Positions 20,263 to 28,914 of a DNA stretch of 60,512 nucleotides are shown here, in pieces. The notes below the pieces were generated by a model, which had not been told where the DNA came from, did not search any database, and worked only from the letters and a program-made list of their open reading frames with translations. The translations under genes were made by a program, and so were the position numbers. Each line of letters starts with the position of its first letter. Within the stretch, counting starts at the first letter, position 1. Origin of the DNA: Actinomycetota bacterium (lineage in GTDB: Bacteria > Actinomycetota > Thermoleophilia > Solirubrobacterales > Solirubrobacteraceae); the NCBI GenBank assembly GCA_005883215.1, contig VAYS01000021.1, positions 1 to 60,512 of the forward strand. The letters are read 5' to 3'.

Positions 20263-20829
20263 TCAATCCGCCAGGGCGGCGACGTAGGGCAGGTTGCGAA
20301 ACCGCTCGGCGTGGTCGAGGCCGTATCCGATCGCGAACTCGTTGGGGATCTCGAAGCCCACGTAGCGGGTGGGGAGGTCGACCTTGCGCCGCTCGGGCTT
20401 GGTCAGCAGGGCACAGACCTCGAGCGAGCGCGGGTTGCGGGCGCCCAGATTGCGCAACAGGTATTGCAAGGTGAGGCCGGAATCGACGATGTCCTCGACG
20501 ATCAGGACATCGCGCTCGGCGATCGCCGCGTCGAGATCCTTGAGGATGCGAACCACGCCGGAGGAGTCGGTGGCCGAGCCGTAAGAGGCGACGGCCATGA
20601 AGTCGACTTCGCACGGCACCTGGATCCGGCGCATGAGGTCAGAGACGAACAGGAACGCGCCCTTGAGTACCCCGACCAGCAGCGGATTGCGCCCGGCGTA
20701 GTCCTGCGAGATCTCCCCTCCCAGCTCGCGGATTCGCTCCTGCAGGCGTTCTTGATCGACGAGCACCCGGCCGATGGCCGGATGTCCTGCCCAGGCTCCT
20801 GCCTCCTGCACGGCCGGGCTTCTGTCCAT
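20263..20829 (-). CDS. hpt: Hypoxanthine phosphoribosyltransferase
   Basis: Hpt salvages hypoxanthine and guanine using PRPP. The 188-residue product contains LLVGVLKGAFLFVSDLMR, DFMAVASYG, the PRPP motif VLIVEDIVDSGLTL, and the purine-binding VGFEIPNEFAIGYGLD near the end. Length is typical. The ATG at 20829 follows a TAGACT box by 9 nt. The gene lies between tilS and ftsH, as in Bacillus. Confidence 0.96.
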   Translation of the reverse strand: MDRSPAVQEAGAWAGHPAIGRVLVDQERLQERIRELGGEISQDYAGRNPLLVGVLKGAFLFVSDLMRRIQVPCEVDFMAVASYGSATDSSGVVRILKDLDAAIAERDVLIVEDIVDSGLTLQYLLRNLGARNPRSLEVCALLTKPERRKVDLPTRYVGFEIPNEFAIGYGLDHAERFRNLPYVAALAD

Positions 20830-20838
20830 CGCGCTCGC

Positions 20839-20844
20839 AGTCTA
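20839..20844 (-). promoter_or_regulatory. -10 box of hpt (TAGACT)
   Basis: TAGACT lies 9 nt before the hpt ATG on the minus strand, in the 41-bp gap after tilS. Confidence 0.4.
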
Positions 20845-20870
20845 GGCCCGTCGCCGGGCGTCGCGCCGCG

Positions 20871-22247
20871 TCAGCCTTCGCGGCGTGCCTCGAGCAGCGC
20901 TGCGCGCGCGCTGCGCGGCGTGAGCCGGTGCGGCTGGGAGGTGGCCACCCCGGGCACCCAGGCAATCTCGCCCTCGCACTCGAGCAACGGGGTCGATGCC
21001 CGCTCCTCGCGCGGTACCCGGTGCTCGCCCAGCAGGTCGGCGACCGCCCGGGAGCCGGAGACGCCCAGCGGCCGCATGCGGTCGCCGGGTCGCCACGGGC
21101 GCACCACGGGGCCCGCTCTCAGCAGGTCGGCGTCGAGCACCCCCCTGGCGCCCTCGCCCGCCTGCGCCACCCATCGAGCCGGATCCACGTCGGCGGCGGG
21201 CGCGACCCGACAGCTCAACCGCCAGCGACCCAAGCGCGCCTGGCCGGGGATCGTCAGCGCGACGCGGCCGGCGGCGCTCGTCTCGGGCGGGGGAGCACCG
21301 GGCCCGGCTACGCGCACCCGTCCGTAGGCGATCACCGCCCGCGCGCCGGACCCCAGGTCCAGCTCGACGGTCCCGCCTCGCTGGGCCAGCGCGAGCACCC
21401 GCTCGAGCCTGCGCCCGGCGCCGGGCACCGGGGTCCCGACCGCGACGTCGGCGAGCCGCGCCAAGACCAGGCGGCCCAAGCCCACCGGCAAGCGGGCCAG
21501 CTCGTCGGCGGCCAGCTCGTCGCGCCCCTCGAGGATGGTGTCCACCAGCCCGTCGAGGACCTCGCCTTCCTCGCGCAGGAGCCGGGCGCTGGCGGCCAGG
21601 TTGGCCTCGGCGCCGGGATGGACCGCGCGCAGGGCTGCGAGCAGCTGCCCGCGCACGCGCCCGCGCGCGTAGCGCGAGCTCTCGTTGCTGGGGTCCTCGC
21701 AGAAGGACAGCCCGCGCGAGCGGCAGTAGGCCGCGGTCTGATCGCGCGTGACCTCGAGCAGGGGGCGCACGATCCGGCCTCGGCGCGCCGGCATGCCCAT
21801 CAGGGCCCGGCGCCCGGGGGCCGCGGCCAGCCGGTAGAGCACGGTCTCGGCCTGATCGGACGCCGTGTGGCCGGTGACCACGACCGCTCCATCGGCCCTC
21901 GCCAGTCGCTCGGCCGCGCGGTAGCGCACGTCTCGCGCCCAGGCCTGGAGGTTGCCGGGCGGTGGAGGGCCGGGGCGCTCGCGCGCGAGTTCGATGCCCA
22001 GCGCCGCGCATAGCCGCCGGCAGTGCGCCTCCTCGGCGTCGGCTTCGGGCCGCAGGCGGTAGTTGACGTGCAGGGCCCGGGTGCGCCGGGGCCCCACCAG
22101 GCACCGGCACACGTCCAGGGCGCAGACCGAGTCGCGACCCCCGGACAGCAACACGAGCGCCCCCGCGTCGGGATCCAGCAATCCGCTGGCCCGGGCGGCG
22201 TCCAGTACCGCCGCTACGGGCGCGGGCTCGCCGGCCTCCGGGCTCAT
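20871..22247 (-). CDS. tilS: tRNA(Ile)-lysidine synthase
   Basis: TilS converts the wobble C34 of tRNA-Ile(CAU) to lysidine. The 458-residue product has the N-type ATP pyrophosphatase P-loop LLSGGRDSVCALDVC (about residues 32-46), ALHVNYRLRPEADAEE, VVVTGHTASDQAETVLYRL, and FCEDPSNESSRYARGRVR. The C-terminal region includes RPWRPGDRMRPLG, a typical TilS-C block. The ATG overlaps the stop of the cyclase gene (ATGA), implying coupling. A Ser-Gly-Gly-Arg-Asp-Ser P-loop replaces the more common SGGxDS, which fits. Confidence 0.94.
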   Translation of the reverse strand: MSPEAGEPAPVAAVLDAARASGLLDPDAGALVLLSGGRDSVCALDVCRCLVGPRRTRALHVNYRLRPEADAEEAHCRRLCAALGIELARERPGPPPPGNLQAWARDVRYRAAERLARADGAVVVTGHTASDQAETVLYRLAAAPGRRALMGMPARRGRIVRPLLEVTRDQTAAYCRSRGLSFCEDPSNESSRYARGRVRGQLLAALRAVHPGAEANLAASARLLREEGEVLDGLVDTILEGRDELAADELARLPVGLGRLVLARLADVAVGTPVPGAGRRLERVLALAQRGGTVELDLGSGARAVIAYGRVRVAGPGAPPPETSAAGRVALTIPGQARLGRWRLSCRVAPAADVDPARWVAQAGEGARGVLDADLLRAGPVVRPWRPGDRMRPLGVSGSRAVADLLGEHRVPREERASTPLLECEGEIAWVPGVATSQPHRLTPRSARAALLEARREG

Positions 22248-23491
22248 CCCTCCTCCTCGGGCGAGCTGGCGATCAACAGCTCGGTGGCCTCGGTGAACCC
22301 CTTCAGGCGCACCTCGCCGATGAGCTCAAACCGCAGCTGACCGCCCGCCGCTTCGATCACCGGTTGGGTGACGATCACCTCACCGGCGCCGGCCCGCGCC
22401 GCGACGCGGGCCGCCTTGTTGACCTCCCGGCCGTAGAAGTCGCCGTCGCGGTACAGCGTCTCGCCGAAGTGGATGCCGATGCGGGGCAGTGGCGGTCCGC
22501 CCGGGGCGAGCATGCGCTGAAATCCGACCGCCCACTCGGTTAGGGCGCCGACGTCGGAGCCCACCACCATCACCTCGTCACCCAGGGTCTTGATCACCCG
22601 AGCGTCGTCGGGAATCGTGTTCTCGACCGCCTCCACGAAGCGCTCGACCGTCTCCAGCGCCTCCTCGTCGCCCAGCTCCTCGGTGAGGCGGCTGTAACCG
22701 GCCAGGTCGGCGAACAGGACCGCCACCCGTAGCCGGCCCAGGTCCGTGTCGTCGAGGTCGACCTCCATATGCCCGATGACGTCCTGCTCGACGAAATGCT
22801 GGAGGAAGCGCTGGTGGGCGTGATCCATGAACGGCGAGCTCAAGGGCAACAGCTCCCGCGCCAGGGCCTCCATCTCCTCGGCCATCTCCAGCCCCGGCAC
22901 CCCCTCGCGCATGAGCGGCTCGTGCACGTAGAGGTGAAACAACCGCACCTCGGCGTCGGCGATCTGGGCCAGGGATTGGCCGTACACGCGCATCAGCTGC
23001 AGGAACGCCACCAGGGGAAAGCCCGCGGCGAGCACCGCCGCGCCGTAGCGCAGGAGCTGCAGGTCGGCCTCGGAGATGCGCTGCATGGAATCGAGCGGGA
23101 AGCCAATGGCCGTGTAGATGCGCTCGATCAGCGCGGGCTCCAGGCCGGTCTCGCGCGCCGCGGTCTGCAGGTCGTATTTGCCGCTCGAGCTCGGCAGGAG
23201 GTCCTCGATGTAGCCGAACGCCAGCCGTCCCTGGTGCAGGGCCTCGCGGATCTCCTCCAGGCTGTGGCCGCGGGCCCGCAGCCGAGCGACGATGCGCGCC
23301 TGGGAGGCGGCCGCCGACCCCCAGCGCTGGCCGTCGTACTGGGGGATCAGGCCGTCGCGCACCCAGCGCCGGACGGTGGCGGGCGAGACCCCGGCCTGCT
23401 CGGCGATCGCGCCGAGCGTGAGCCCGTCGTGGCCGGGCTCCCCGCTCGCCCCGGACGAGGCCCGGGGCTGATCGCCCCTGGCCTGCGCCAC
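22244..23491 (-). CDS. MerR-type DNA-binding domain fused to class III nucleotide cyclase
   Basis: Residues about 23-90 form a MerR-like winged helix (LTLGAIAEQAGVSPATVRRWVRDG) and 100-240 a helical linker of the adenylate-cyclase-regulatory type. Residues 255-410 are a class III cyclase: VAVLFADLAGYS with metal Asp262, KTLGDEV with Lys301 and Asp305, and DFYGREVNKAARV with Asn358 and Arg362. All catalytic positions are present, so it should make cAMP or cGMP. It starts at a GTG abutting the stop of the SCP2-like gene and overlaps tilS by 4 bp. Ligand and target DNA are unknown. Confidence 0.88.
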   Translation of the reverse strand: MAQARGDQPRASSGASGEPGHDGLTLGAIAEQAGVSPATVRRWVRDGLIPQYDGQRWGSAAASQARIVARLRARGHSLEEIREALHQGRLAFGYIEDLLPSSSGKYDLQTAARETGLEPALIERIYTAIGFPLDSMQRISEADLQLLRYGAAVLAAGFPLVAFLQLMRVYGQSLAQIADAEVRLFHLYVHEPLMREGVPGLEMAEEMEALARELLPLSSPFMDHAHQRFLQHFVEQDVIGHMEVDLDDTDLGRLRVAVLFADLAGYSRLTEELGDEEALETVERFVEAVENTIPDDARVIKTLGDEVMVVGSDVGALTEWAVGFQRMLAPGGPPLPRIGIHFGETLYRDGDFYGREVNKAARVAARAGAGEVIVTQPVIEAAGGQLRFELIGEVRLKGFTEATELLIASSPEEEG

Positions 23492-23923
23492 CTAGGCCTC
23501 GAGATGCGGGTACTCGGAGCTCACCATCTCGCGGTAGCGCTCGAACACCGGCTTGGTGATCGGGATCAGGGCCAGCGCCGCCTTTACGTCGCCGCCGGTC
23601 TTGATCCGGCGCCGGGCGATCGCCATAGCGATGTTCTCCTTGCCCTGGAAGTAGCGGTTGGCGGTCTCCGAGGACATCTTCATCCGCACCTGGGGAGACC
23701 AGTCGACTTCGTCGGTCCACTCCCAGTGCAGGTTCTCCCCCTCCTCCGGGCCGCCCGCTCGGATGTTGACCACCAGGTCGAAGTCCTCGAACTCGAATCG
23801 CTGCGGCGTGTCGGCGTCGCGCAGGGCGGGACCCATCTCGGGGTCCTCGCTCATCATCTGAAACGTGCGGTCCATCACCTCCCGGAACTCCTTGCTCGAG
23901 GTGAACTCGGGATTGGCCATCAC
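23492..23923 (-). CDS. SCP2 sterol-carrier-like domain protein
   Basis: The 143-residue protein looks like a small SCP2-fold lipid or acyl-CoA binding domain: FEFEDFDLVVNIRAGG, a beta-rich centre, MKMSSETANRYFQGKENIAMAIARRRIKTGGDVKAAL, and an alpha-helical end. The last block is the conserved SCP2 element linking ligand to the C-terminal helix. Its start overlaps the upstream coiled-coil gene by 4 bp (ATGA) and its TAG abuts the cyclase GTG, so the three are tightly coupled. It could bind a hydrophobic ligand that the cyclase reports, which is inference. Confidence 0.75.
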   Translation of the reverse strand: MMANPEFTSSKEFREVMDRTFQMMSEDPEMGPALRDADTPQRFEFEDFDLVVNIRAGGPEEGENLHWEWTDEVDWSPQVRMKMSSETANRYFQGKENIAMAIARRRIKTGGDVKAALALIPITKPVFERYREMVSSEYPHLEA

Positions 23924-24300
23924 GAACCTCGCTTCGGCCGGCCGGCCGGCCGCGAACGCGGCGAGCGCCCCGCCTTGGCGGCGCCGGCGCGCGCCGCCTT
24001 GCCCGACGGCGAGCGCGCCGCGCGGCGACCGGGGCGCGACGACGCGCCCTTCTGCGACTTCTCCAACGCCGCGACGCGCCGTTCCAGGGCCCTCAGTCGA
24101 TCGCGCACGCTCCGTAGGTCATCCGAGCTGGGGGGGCGAAAGTCCTCGAGCGCCCCCCGCAGCCGGCCCGCCGTCTGCGCCAGCTCGTCGACCAGATCCT
24201 GGGCGAGATCACGCGTTGTCTGAGCCTGGCCGGCGGCGGCCTGGAAGGTCTGATCGACCGCGCTGCGCAGGGCGTCGGCCCGCGTGCCCCTCTTGGCCAT
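23920..24300 (-). CDS. Coiled-coil protein with basic Ala/Arg tail (phasin-like)
   Basis: The 126-residue product has a helical region (DQTFQAAAGQAQTTRDLAQDL), a heptad-like coiled coil (LRSVRDRLRALERRVAALEK), and a basic tail rich in Arg, Ala, Ser and Lys that resembles DNA-binding tails of histone-H1-like or PhaF-type proteins. I do not recognise a definite family. It begins a tightly packed operon (SCP2-like, cyclase, tilS). The ATG lies 8 nt after a TAAACT box. A second coiled-coil protein lies about 1.3 kb away across the phosphorylase gene. Confidence 0.7.
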   Translation of the reverse strand: MAKRGTRADALRSAVDQTFQAAAGQAQTTRDLAQDLVDELAQTAGRLRGALEDFRPPSSDDLRSVRDRLRALERRVAALEKSQKGASSRPGRRAARSPSGKAARAGAAKAGRSPRSRPAGRPKRGS

Positions 24301-24308
24301 CGAGCTGC

Positions 24309-24314
24309 AGTTTA
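24309..24314 (-). promoter_or_regulatory. -10 box of the coiled-coil/SCP2/cyclase/tilS operon (TAAACT)
   Basis: TAAACT lies 8 nt before ATG 24300 on the minus strand. It marks the likely first promoter of the operon that runs down through tilS. Confidence 0.5.
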
Positions 24315-24332
24315 GACCCGGGGAGGGGTGGC

Positions 24333-24338
24333 TAGAGT
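24333..24338 (+). promoter_or_regulatory. -10 box of the nucleoside phosphorylase gene (TAGAGT)
   Basis: TAGAGT lies 6 nt before GTG 24345 on the plus strand. This divergent promoter region is only 44 bp wide. Confidence 0.5.
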
Positions 24339-24344
24339 CTGGCC

Positions 24345-25073
24345 GTGCCCGGCCCGCTGCATCTTCGGCCGACCGCCGAGCTGGCCGAGCGGGCGCTGCT
24401 CCCAGGCGATCCCGGGCGCGCCCTGCTGCTCGCCCAAGCGCTGCTCCAGGAGCCGCGCATGTTCAACCATCACCGCGGCCTGTGGGGCTACACGGGCACC
24501 GCGTCTGACGGCGGGGCACTGACCGTCCAGAGCACCGGAATGGGCGGGCCGAGCGCGGCGATCGTGCTCGAGGAGCTCGCCGACCTCGGGCTGCGGCGCG
24601 CCATCCGGGTGGGCAGCTGCGGCGCGCTCGACGAACGGCTCGCGCTCGCCGAGCTGGTGGTCGCCGAGCGGGCGTTGGCCGACGACGGCGCCAGCCGGGC
24701 GTTGGCGGCCGCGGACACGCTGGCGGCCGACCCCGAGTTGACCGTCGCCCTGCGCGAGGCCGCTGCCCCATCGGTGAGCGGACTGGTCGCCTCGACCGAC
24801 CTGTTCTACGACCCGCGCCCGCGGACCGCGGAGCGGTGGCGCAAGGCGGGTGCCGCAGCGGTGGAGATGGAGGCGGCCGCGCTGTTCGCCGTCGGCCACC
24901 GCCGGGGCGTCGCCGTCGCCTGTGTGCTGGTGGTCTCCGACCTGCTGTTCGCCCAGCCGGGGCGGCCCGGGCGCGGCCGGCGTCGCATCTCCGACAAGGG
25001 CCTGGCCGGGGCCAGCGAAGGGGCGGCCCGCCACGCGGCGCGCGCGCTCGCGGTGCCGGCCATCGCCGGCTGA
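24345..25073 (+). CDS. Purine/uridine nucleoside phosphorylase family protein
   Basis: The 242-residue product is a PNP_UDP-family phosphorylase of the hexameric type: LLPGDPGRALLLAQ at the phosphate site, STGMGGPSAAIVLEEL, AIRVGSCGALDE, and AVEMEAAALFAVGH with the ribose-binding Met-Glu. Substrate (purine nucleoside or uridine) cannot be fixed from motifs. The start is a leaderless GTG. It is a single gene between two oppositely oriented coiled-coil genes and complements the hpt salvage enzyme. The C-terminus is basic. Confidence 0.87.
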   Translation: MPGPLHLRPTAELAERALLPGDPGRALLLAQALLQEPRMFNHHRGLWGYTGTASDGGALTVQSTGMGGPSAAIVLEELADLGLRRAIRVGSCGALDERLALAELVVAERALADDGASRALAAADTLAADPELTVALREAAAPSVSGLVASTDLFYDPRPRTAERWRKAGAAAVEMEAAALFAVGHRRGVAVACVLVVSDLLFAQPGRPGRGRRRISDKGLAGASEGAARHAARALAVPAIAG

Positions 25074-25118
25074 CACGCCCCGGCGGACCGGTGACCCGTC
25101 GTGGGGGTGAGCGCCGAG

Positions 25119-25640
25119 CTAGCCGGCGGAGTGTCCCGAGCGCGCGCGCGCCGAACGCGGACCCCGCCGCGCCGACGCACCGGCCGGCCCCGAGCCCGGG
25201 CCCTCCTCCACCCGCAGGCGCTCCTGGCTCACCGGAATCGGCGCCGGGCCGCCGGGCAGACGCTCCCCGAGCTCGGCGACCTGGCGGCCCAGCGCGGTCA
25301 GCTGCTCCTCGATCTCGCCCAGCCGGCGCTCGATCGCCTCGCTGCCGCCGAGCCGGCCGAGGGAGTGCTCGATCCGGTCGATGCCGTCCTCCAGTCCCTC
25401 CAGGCGCTGGGAGACCGAACGCAGCCGGCGGGTCAGGCGCTCGATGTCGGCGGCCGAGGGAATGTTCAGCGCGCCCATGGCCACCTCCTGGGCGGCAGCC
25501 GCCTTCTCGCGCGCCTCAAACGCGCGCGACAGCGCGCCGCTGATCAGGGGGTTGTCGAGCAGATCCTGGGCGAGCTTGCCGAGCGTGTCCTCGCCCCGGT
25601 TGGTCAGCCGCTCGCGAAGTCCCTCTTCTGCTTCGCTCAT
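25119..25640 (-). CDS. Coiled-coil protein (hypothetical)
   Basis: The 173-residue product has an amphipathic helical start (DTLGKLAQDLLDNPLISGAL), 'EVAMGALNIPSAADIERL', then a long heptad coiled coil (SVSQRLEGLEDGIDRIEHSL, EAIERRLGEIEEQLTALGRQ), and a disordered Pro/Arg/Gly tail. Its design resembles the coiled-coil protein at 23920-24300, with phasin-like helices and a basic tail. ATG 25640 was chosen because the recognisable protein starts there; AAAGGGG lies upstream at a long spacing. Function unknown. Confidence 0.75.
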   Translation of the reverse strand: MSEAEEGLRERLTNRGEDTLGKLAQDLLDNPLISGALSRAFEAREKAAAAQEVAMGALNIPSAADIERLTRRLRSVSQRLEGLEDGIDRIEHSLGRLGGSEAIERRLGEIEEQLTALGRQVAELGERLPGGPAPIPVSQERLRVEEGPGSGPAGASARRGPRSARARSGHSAG

Positions 25641-26280
25641 GTGCGCGCGTCCCCTTTCGGTCGCTCGTGATGGTCGGCCCCTCGGCGTGCCGGCCGGGAG
25701 CTGGTGGACTCGCTGCCCGGAGGCTAGACCATTCGTGCCCGGGCGCGGGCTTCGCCGGGCAGCGGCGGACGCCACGCCTCGGTCGTGATCGCCCGCCGCC
25801 CTCCGCGCCCCGCCGCCGCCGACCTGCCAGTGTCGGCCCGGCGCTCTAAGGCTCAGGTTGAGGGTCGCCCCAGGCCGCCAGCCGGGGAGAGGGCCCTCAC
25901 TCCCTGGCCGGCGGTCGGGGCCCCAGCGATCCCGATCAAAGCGGGCGTCTGGGGAGCGCACGATTACTCGCGCGCGAGGGACCCAGCGGCCCCGGGAGCG
26001 GGACGCCGGCGGCCGGCGGGGCCTCCATCGCCCCCGGCCGGCACGATCGCCAGTGTCCGCGCCGGGCCGCGTCTCGGGCCACGGAGCCGAATCCGCCGAA
26101 ACCGAGGAGCCATATACCCGTCCTTGCAGGCACGGTTGCCCTCACGGTTGTCGATTGCATTTGTCGAAACAAGGAAGTAGCTTCCCTCCGCCGGTCGAAT
26201 CAGACGGGCGCGAGACGGCGTGTCCGGAGAGTCGGCCGAAAACGATCGTTCCTGCGGGGGAGGGGAGATCAGCGGTTGGT
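25641..26280. other. 640-bp divergent intergenic region upstream of the transglycosylase
   Basis: No gene is supported. The part before about 26090 is uniformly GC-rich. The last 190 bp are relatively AT-rich and may form a structured leader: hairpins TTGT/ACAA (26161-26172) and GGAAG/CTTCC (26173-26185, 3-nt loop), and the 10-bp palindrome AACGATCGTT (26241-26250). GGGGAGGGGAG at 26256-26266 is a poor Shine-Dalgarno, 14 nt from the ATG. A c-di-AMP riboswitch was looked for and not found. Confidence 0.5.
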
Positions 26281-28914
26281 ATGACCACGCGTAAGCTTCT
26301 AATAGGTCTCGCGCTCGCGGGACTATTGGTCGGGGGCCTCGGCGCGATGCCGGCCTCCGCACAGCTGCGCTCGGTCACCGTCACGCTCGCCGACGGGCGC
26401 GAGTACACGGTCGTCGTCACGGTTCCCTCCGGCACGCCAGCCGACCAAGTGAGCGTTCCCAGCGTCGGCGAGCCGGTCGTCTCGGTCAGCTCGGGCCCCG
26501 CCCCCCCGGGCTCGGGCGGCGGCTCCAGCCCCAGTGGGCCCTCCGGCCCCTCCGGCTCCTCCGGCTCCTCGGGCCCCGCCGGCCCGTCCCCGAGCGGGTC
26601 GGGCTCAAACGGCGGCGGGCCCCCGGTCGGCGCCAGCCCGGCCACCGGGCCGCCGCGGGTCATCGCCGGCCAAGAGCAGGCTCAGCGCACCACCGGCGGA
26701 CGCCGGGGCACGGCTAAAGCTAAGCCTCAGGGTCCGAGCTCGGCGGCGCAGACCGTGGCCAGCCTGCGCAGCGGCGCCGGCGCGGGTCGCACGCCGTCGG
26801 GTCTGCCCACCGCGGGCAACCCGACCTTCTCGCTCGCCCTGCCGGGGGCCAGCCCGATCGGAGTGCCCGACTTCTTCATCGAGAAGTTCCGCGTCCCGCT
26901 GTTCCTGCTCCCCATGTACCAGGCCGCTGGCACCGAGTACGGCGTGCCCTGGCAGGTGCTGGCGGCGATCAACGAGATCGAGACCGACTACGGCCGCGAC
27001 CTGAGCGTCTCCTCGGCCGGGGCCGAGGGCTGGATGCAGTTCCTGCCCGGGACGTGGAAGACCTATGGCGTGGACGCCAACCAGGACGGCACCAAGGACC
27101 CCTACGACCCGGCGGACGCCATCTTCGCCGCCGCCCGCTACCTGCGCGCCGCCGGCGCCGACAAGAACCTGCGGGGCGCGATCTTCGCCTACAACCACGC
27201 CAACTGGTACGTCGACTCGGTCCTGCTGCGGGCCAAGCTGATCGGCGGGCTACCCGACTCGCTGCTGGGCTCGCTGACCGGCCTGACCCAAGGACACTTC
27301 CCGGTGCACGCCCGCTCGCGCTACGCCGACGATGCGGCCGAGCTGCAGGCCACCGCCGCGCGCTCCACCGGCGCCAAGAAGGCCCAGGTGGTCAAGGCGC
27401 TGGCCGACAGCGGACAGGGGGTCAACATCTTCGCCGCCCCCAACTCCCCCGCGGTGGCCGTCCAGGACGGCACGATCACCAAGATCGGCAGCTCGCCCAA
27501 GCTGGGCAACTTCATCGTCCTGCGCGACACCTACGGCAACACCTATACCTACGCCAACCTCAAGTCGGTCGCCACCAGCTATCCAGTGCCCAAGCCCCGG
27601 CCCGCGACGCCGAGCCCAGGCAAGCCGGCCAGCGCGCGGAGCGCGACCGGGCCCGGAGCCGACCCCAAGCCCGCACAGGCCGCCTCGGCCGGACACCAAC
27701 CCGCCACCGCCAACCCGGTCTCCGGCGGCGGGCTCGCCGCCCTCGGAGCGGCCGCCGGCGCCGCCGCGACCGGCGGCGCGGCCCCCGCCCCGGCCGCTGC
27801 CTCGGCTCCGGCCGCGCCCAGCGCCCCGGCCACCTCGGGAGACGGCAGCGATCCCTCGCTGAGCGAATCGGTCCAGGTGCACAAGGAGCGCCTGTACGCC
27901 AACCCAAACCGACCCGCCGCCTACCGGTCCGGCGGCCACAGCCAGCTCGACTCCCTGGCCCGCGACCTGCCCTCCTCGACCACGGTCGCCGACTACTTCA
28001 CCCAGGTCTACGGGCTCGACCGCTCGCAAGTCGAGCTCAAGCCGTTGCGCGCCGGCGCGAAGGTCATCGCCGGCACGATCATCGGTCATCTCGGCAACAC
28101 CACGCCGGGGATGGGCGCGCACGTGCTCTTCCAGCTGCGCCCAGCGGGGTCCAAGAGCCCCCAGGTCGACCCCAAGCCGGTGCTCGACGGGTGGAAGCTT
28201 CTGGAGGCGACGTCCATCTACCGAGCGGCGGGCAAGAACCCGTTCCTCGGCCCGGACGCCAAGAACCCCACCATCGGCCAGATCTTCCTGATGAGCAAGG
28301 AGGCGCTGCAGGAGCGCGTGCTCCAGGACCCGAACGTCACGATCTACCCGTGCGGGCGGCGCGACGTCGAGGCGGGGGCGATCGACCGCCGCGTGCTCGC
28401 CACGCTTGAGTTCCTGGTCGCCTCGGGGATGAAGCCGAACGTCAGCACGCTCAAGTGCGCCGCGACCCCCGGCTCCCCGGCCAGCGGAGCGGGCCCGCCC
28501 ACGAGCGTCGCGGTGCCCGATCAGGCGACCGGCAACGGCGTGGACATCGACGCGATCAACAACATCCCCATCAGCGGGCACCAGGGCGCGGGCTCGATCG
28601 CCGACATGACGATCCGCCGCCTGCTGACCCTGCAGGGGATCATGAAGCCGCGCCAGATCGTTAGCCTGATGACCTATCCGGGCACCGACAACACGCTAGC
28701 CCTGCCCGACCACGCCAACCGCATCCACGTCGGCTTCCTGCCGCAGTACTCGACCGACCCCAAGCTCCGCGCGCAGATCGACGCCGCGCTCAAGCCCCAG
28801 CAGTGGATCAAGCTGATCGACCGGCTGCGCCAGATTCCCAACCCAGTGGTCTCGCCCGCCCCCTCGGCGGCGGCGATTCCGGCCCAGGCGGCCGGCTCCA
28901 ACGGCAACGGCTAG
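26281..28914 (+). CDS. Secreted lytic transglycosylase with degenerate split LytM/M23 domain
   Basis: This 877-residue secreted protein has a signal peptide (about 1-28, ending PASAQ), a Ser/Pro/Gly linker, and an MltB-type lytic transglycosylase domain (about 205-325) with AINEIETDYG carrying catalytic Glu234, GWMQFLPGTW and AIFAYNHANWYV. An M23/LytM-like fold follows (from about 378), cut by a 170-residue Pro/Ala-rich insert (428-600). Its zinc ligands are lost: expected His, Asp and His are Gly378, Asn382 and Leu616; the active-site His is Asn426. The C-terminal domain (650-850) is unrecognised, with ISGHQGAGSIADMT and LALPDHANRIHVGF. ATG 26281 starts the signal peptide. Confidence 0.88.
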   Translation: MTTRKLLIGLALAGLLVGGLGAMPASAQLRSVTVTLADGREYTVVVTVPSGTPADQVSVPSVGEPVVSVSSGPAPPGSGGGSSPSGPSGPSGSSGSSGPAGPSPSGSGSNGGGPPVGASPATGPPRVIAGQEQAQRTTGGRRGTAKAKPQGPSSAAQTVASLRSGAGAGRTPSGLPTAGNPTFSLALPGASPIGVPDFFIEKFRVPLFLLPMYQAAGTEYGVPWQVLAAINEIETDYGRDLSVSSAGAEGWMQFLPGTWKTYGVDANQDGTKDPYDPADAIFAAARYLRAAGADKNLRGAIFAYNHANWYVDSVLLRAKLIGGLPDSLLGSLTGLTQGHFPVHARSRYADDAAELQATAARSTGAKKAQVVKALADSGQGVNIFAAPNSPAVAVQDGTITKIGSSPKLGNFIVLRDTYGNTYTYANLKSVATSYPVPKPRPATPSPGKPASARSATGPGADPKPAQAASAGHQPATANPVSGGGLAALGAAAGAAATGGAAPAPAAASAPAAPSAPATSGDGSDPSLSESVQVHKERLYANPNRPAAYRSGGHSQLDSLARDLPSSTTVADYFTQVYGLDRSQVELKPLRAGAKVIAGTIIGHLGNTTPGMGAHVLFQLRPAGSKSPQVDPKPVLDGWKLLEATSIYRAAGKNPFLGPDAKNPTIGQIFLMSKEALQERVLQDPNVTIYPCGRRDVEAGAIDRRVLATLEFLVASGMKPNVSTLKCAATPGSPASGAGPPTSVAVPDQATGNGVDIDAINNIPISGHQGAGSIADMTIRRLLTLQGIMKPRQIVSLMTYPGTDNTLALPDHANRIHVGFLPQYSTDPKLRAQIDAALKPQQWIKLIDRLRQIPNPVVSPAPSAAAIPAQAAGSNGNG

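Noticed and set aside
26090..26280. Possible c-di-AMP (ydaO) riboswitch before the transglycosylase
   Set aside because: The class often precedes actinobacterial cell-wall hydrolases and DisA is present here, but the conserved GGGGGACCCA, GGGTGAATC and GTCAGCTAAC-like blocks are absent by eye. A covariance-model search would settle it.
25858..26280. N-terminal extension of the transglycosylase by 141 codons
   Set aside because: The extension is Arg/Pro-rich and precedes a perfect signal peptide at ATG 26281; it would block secretion.
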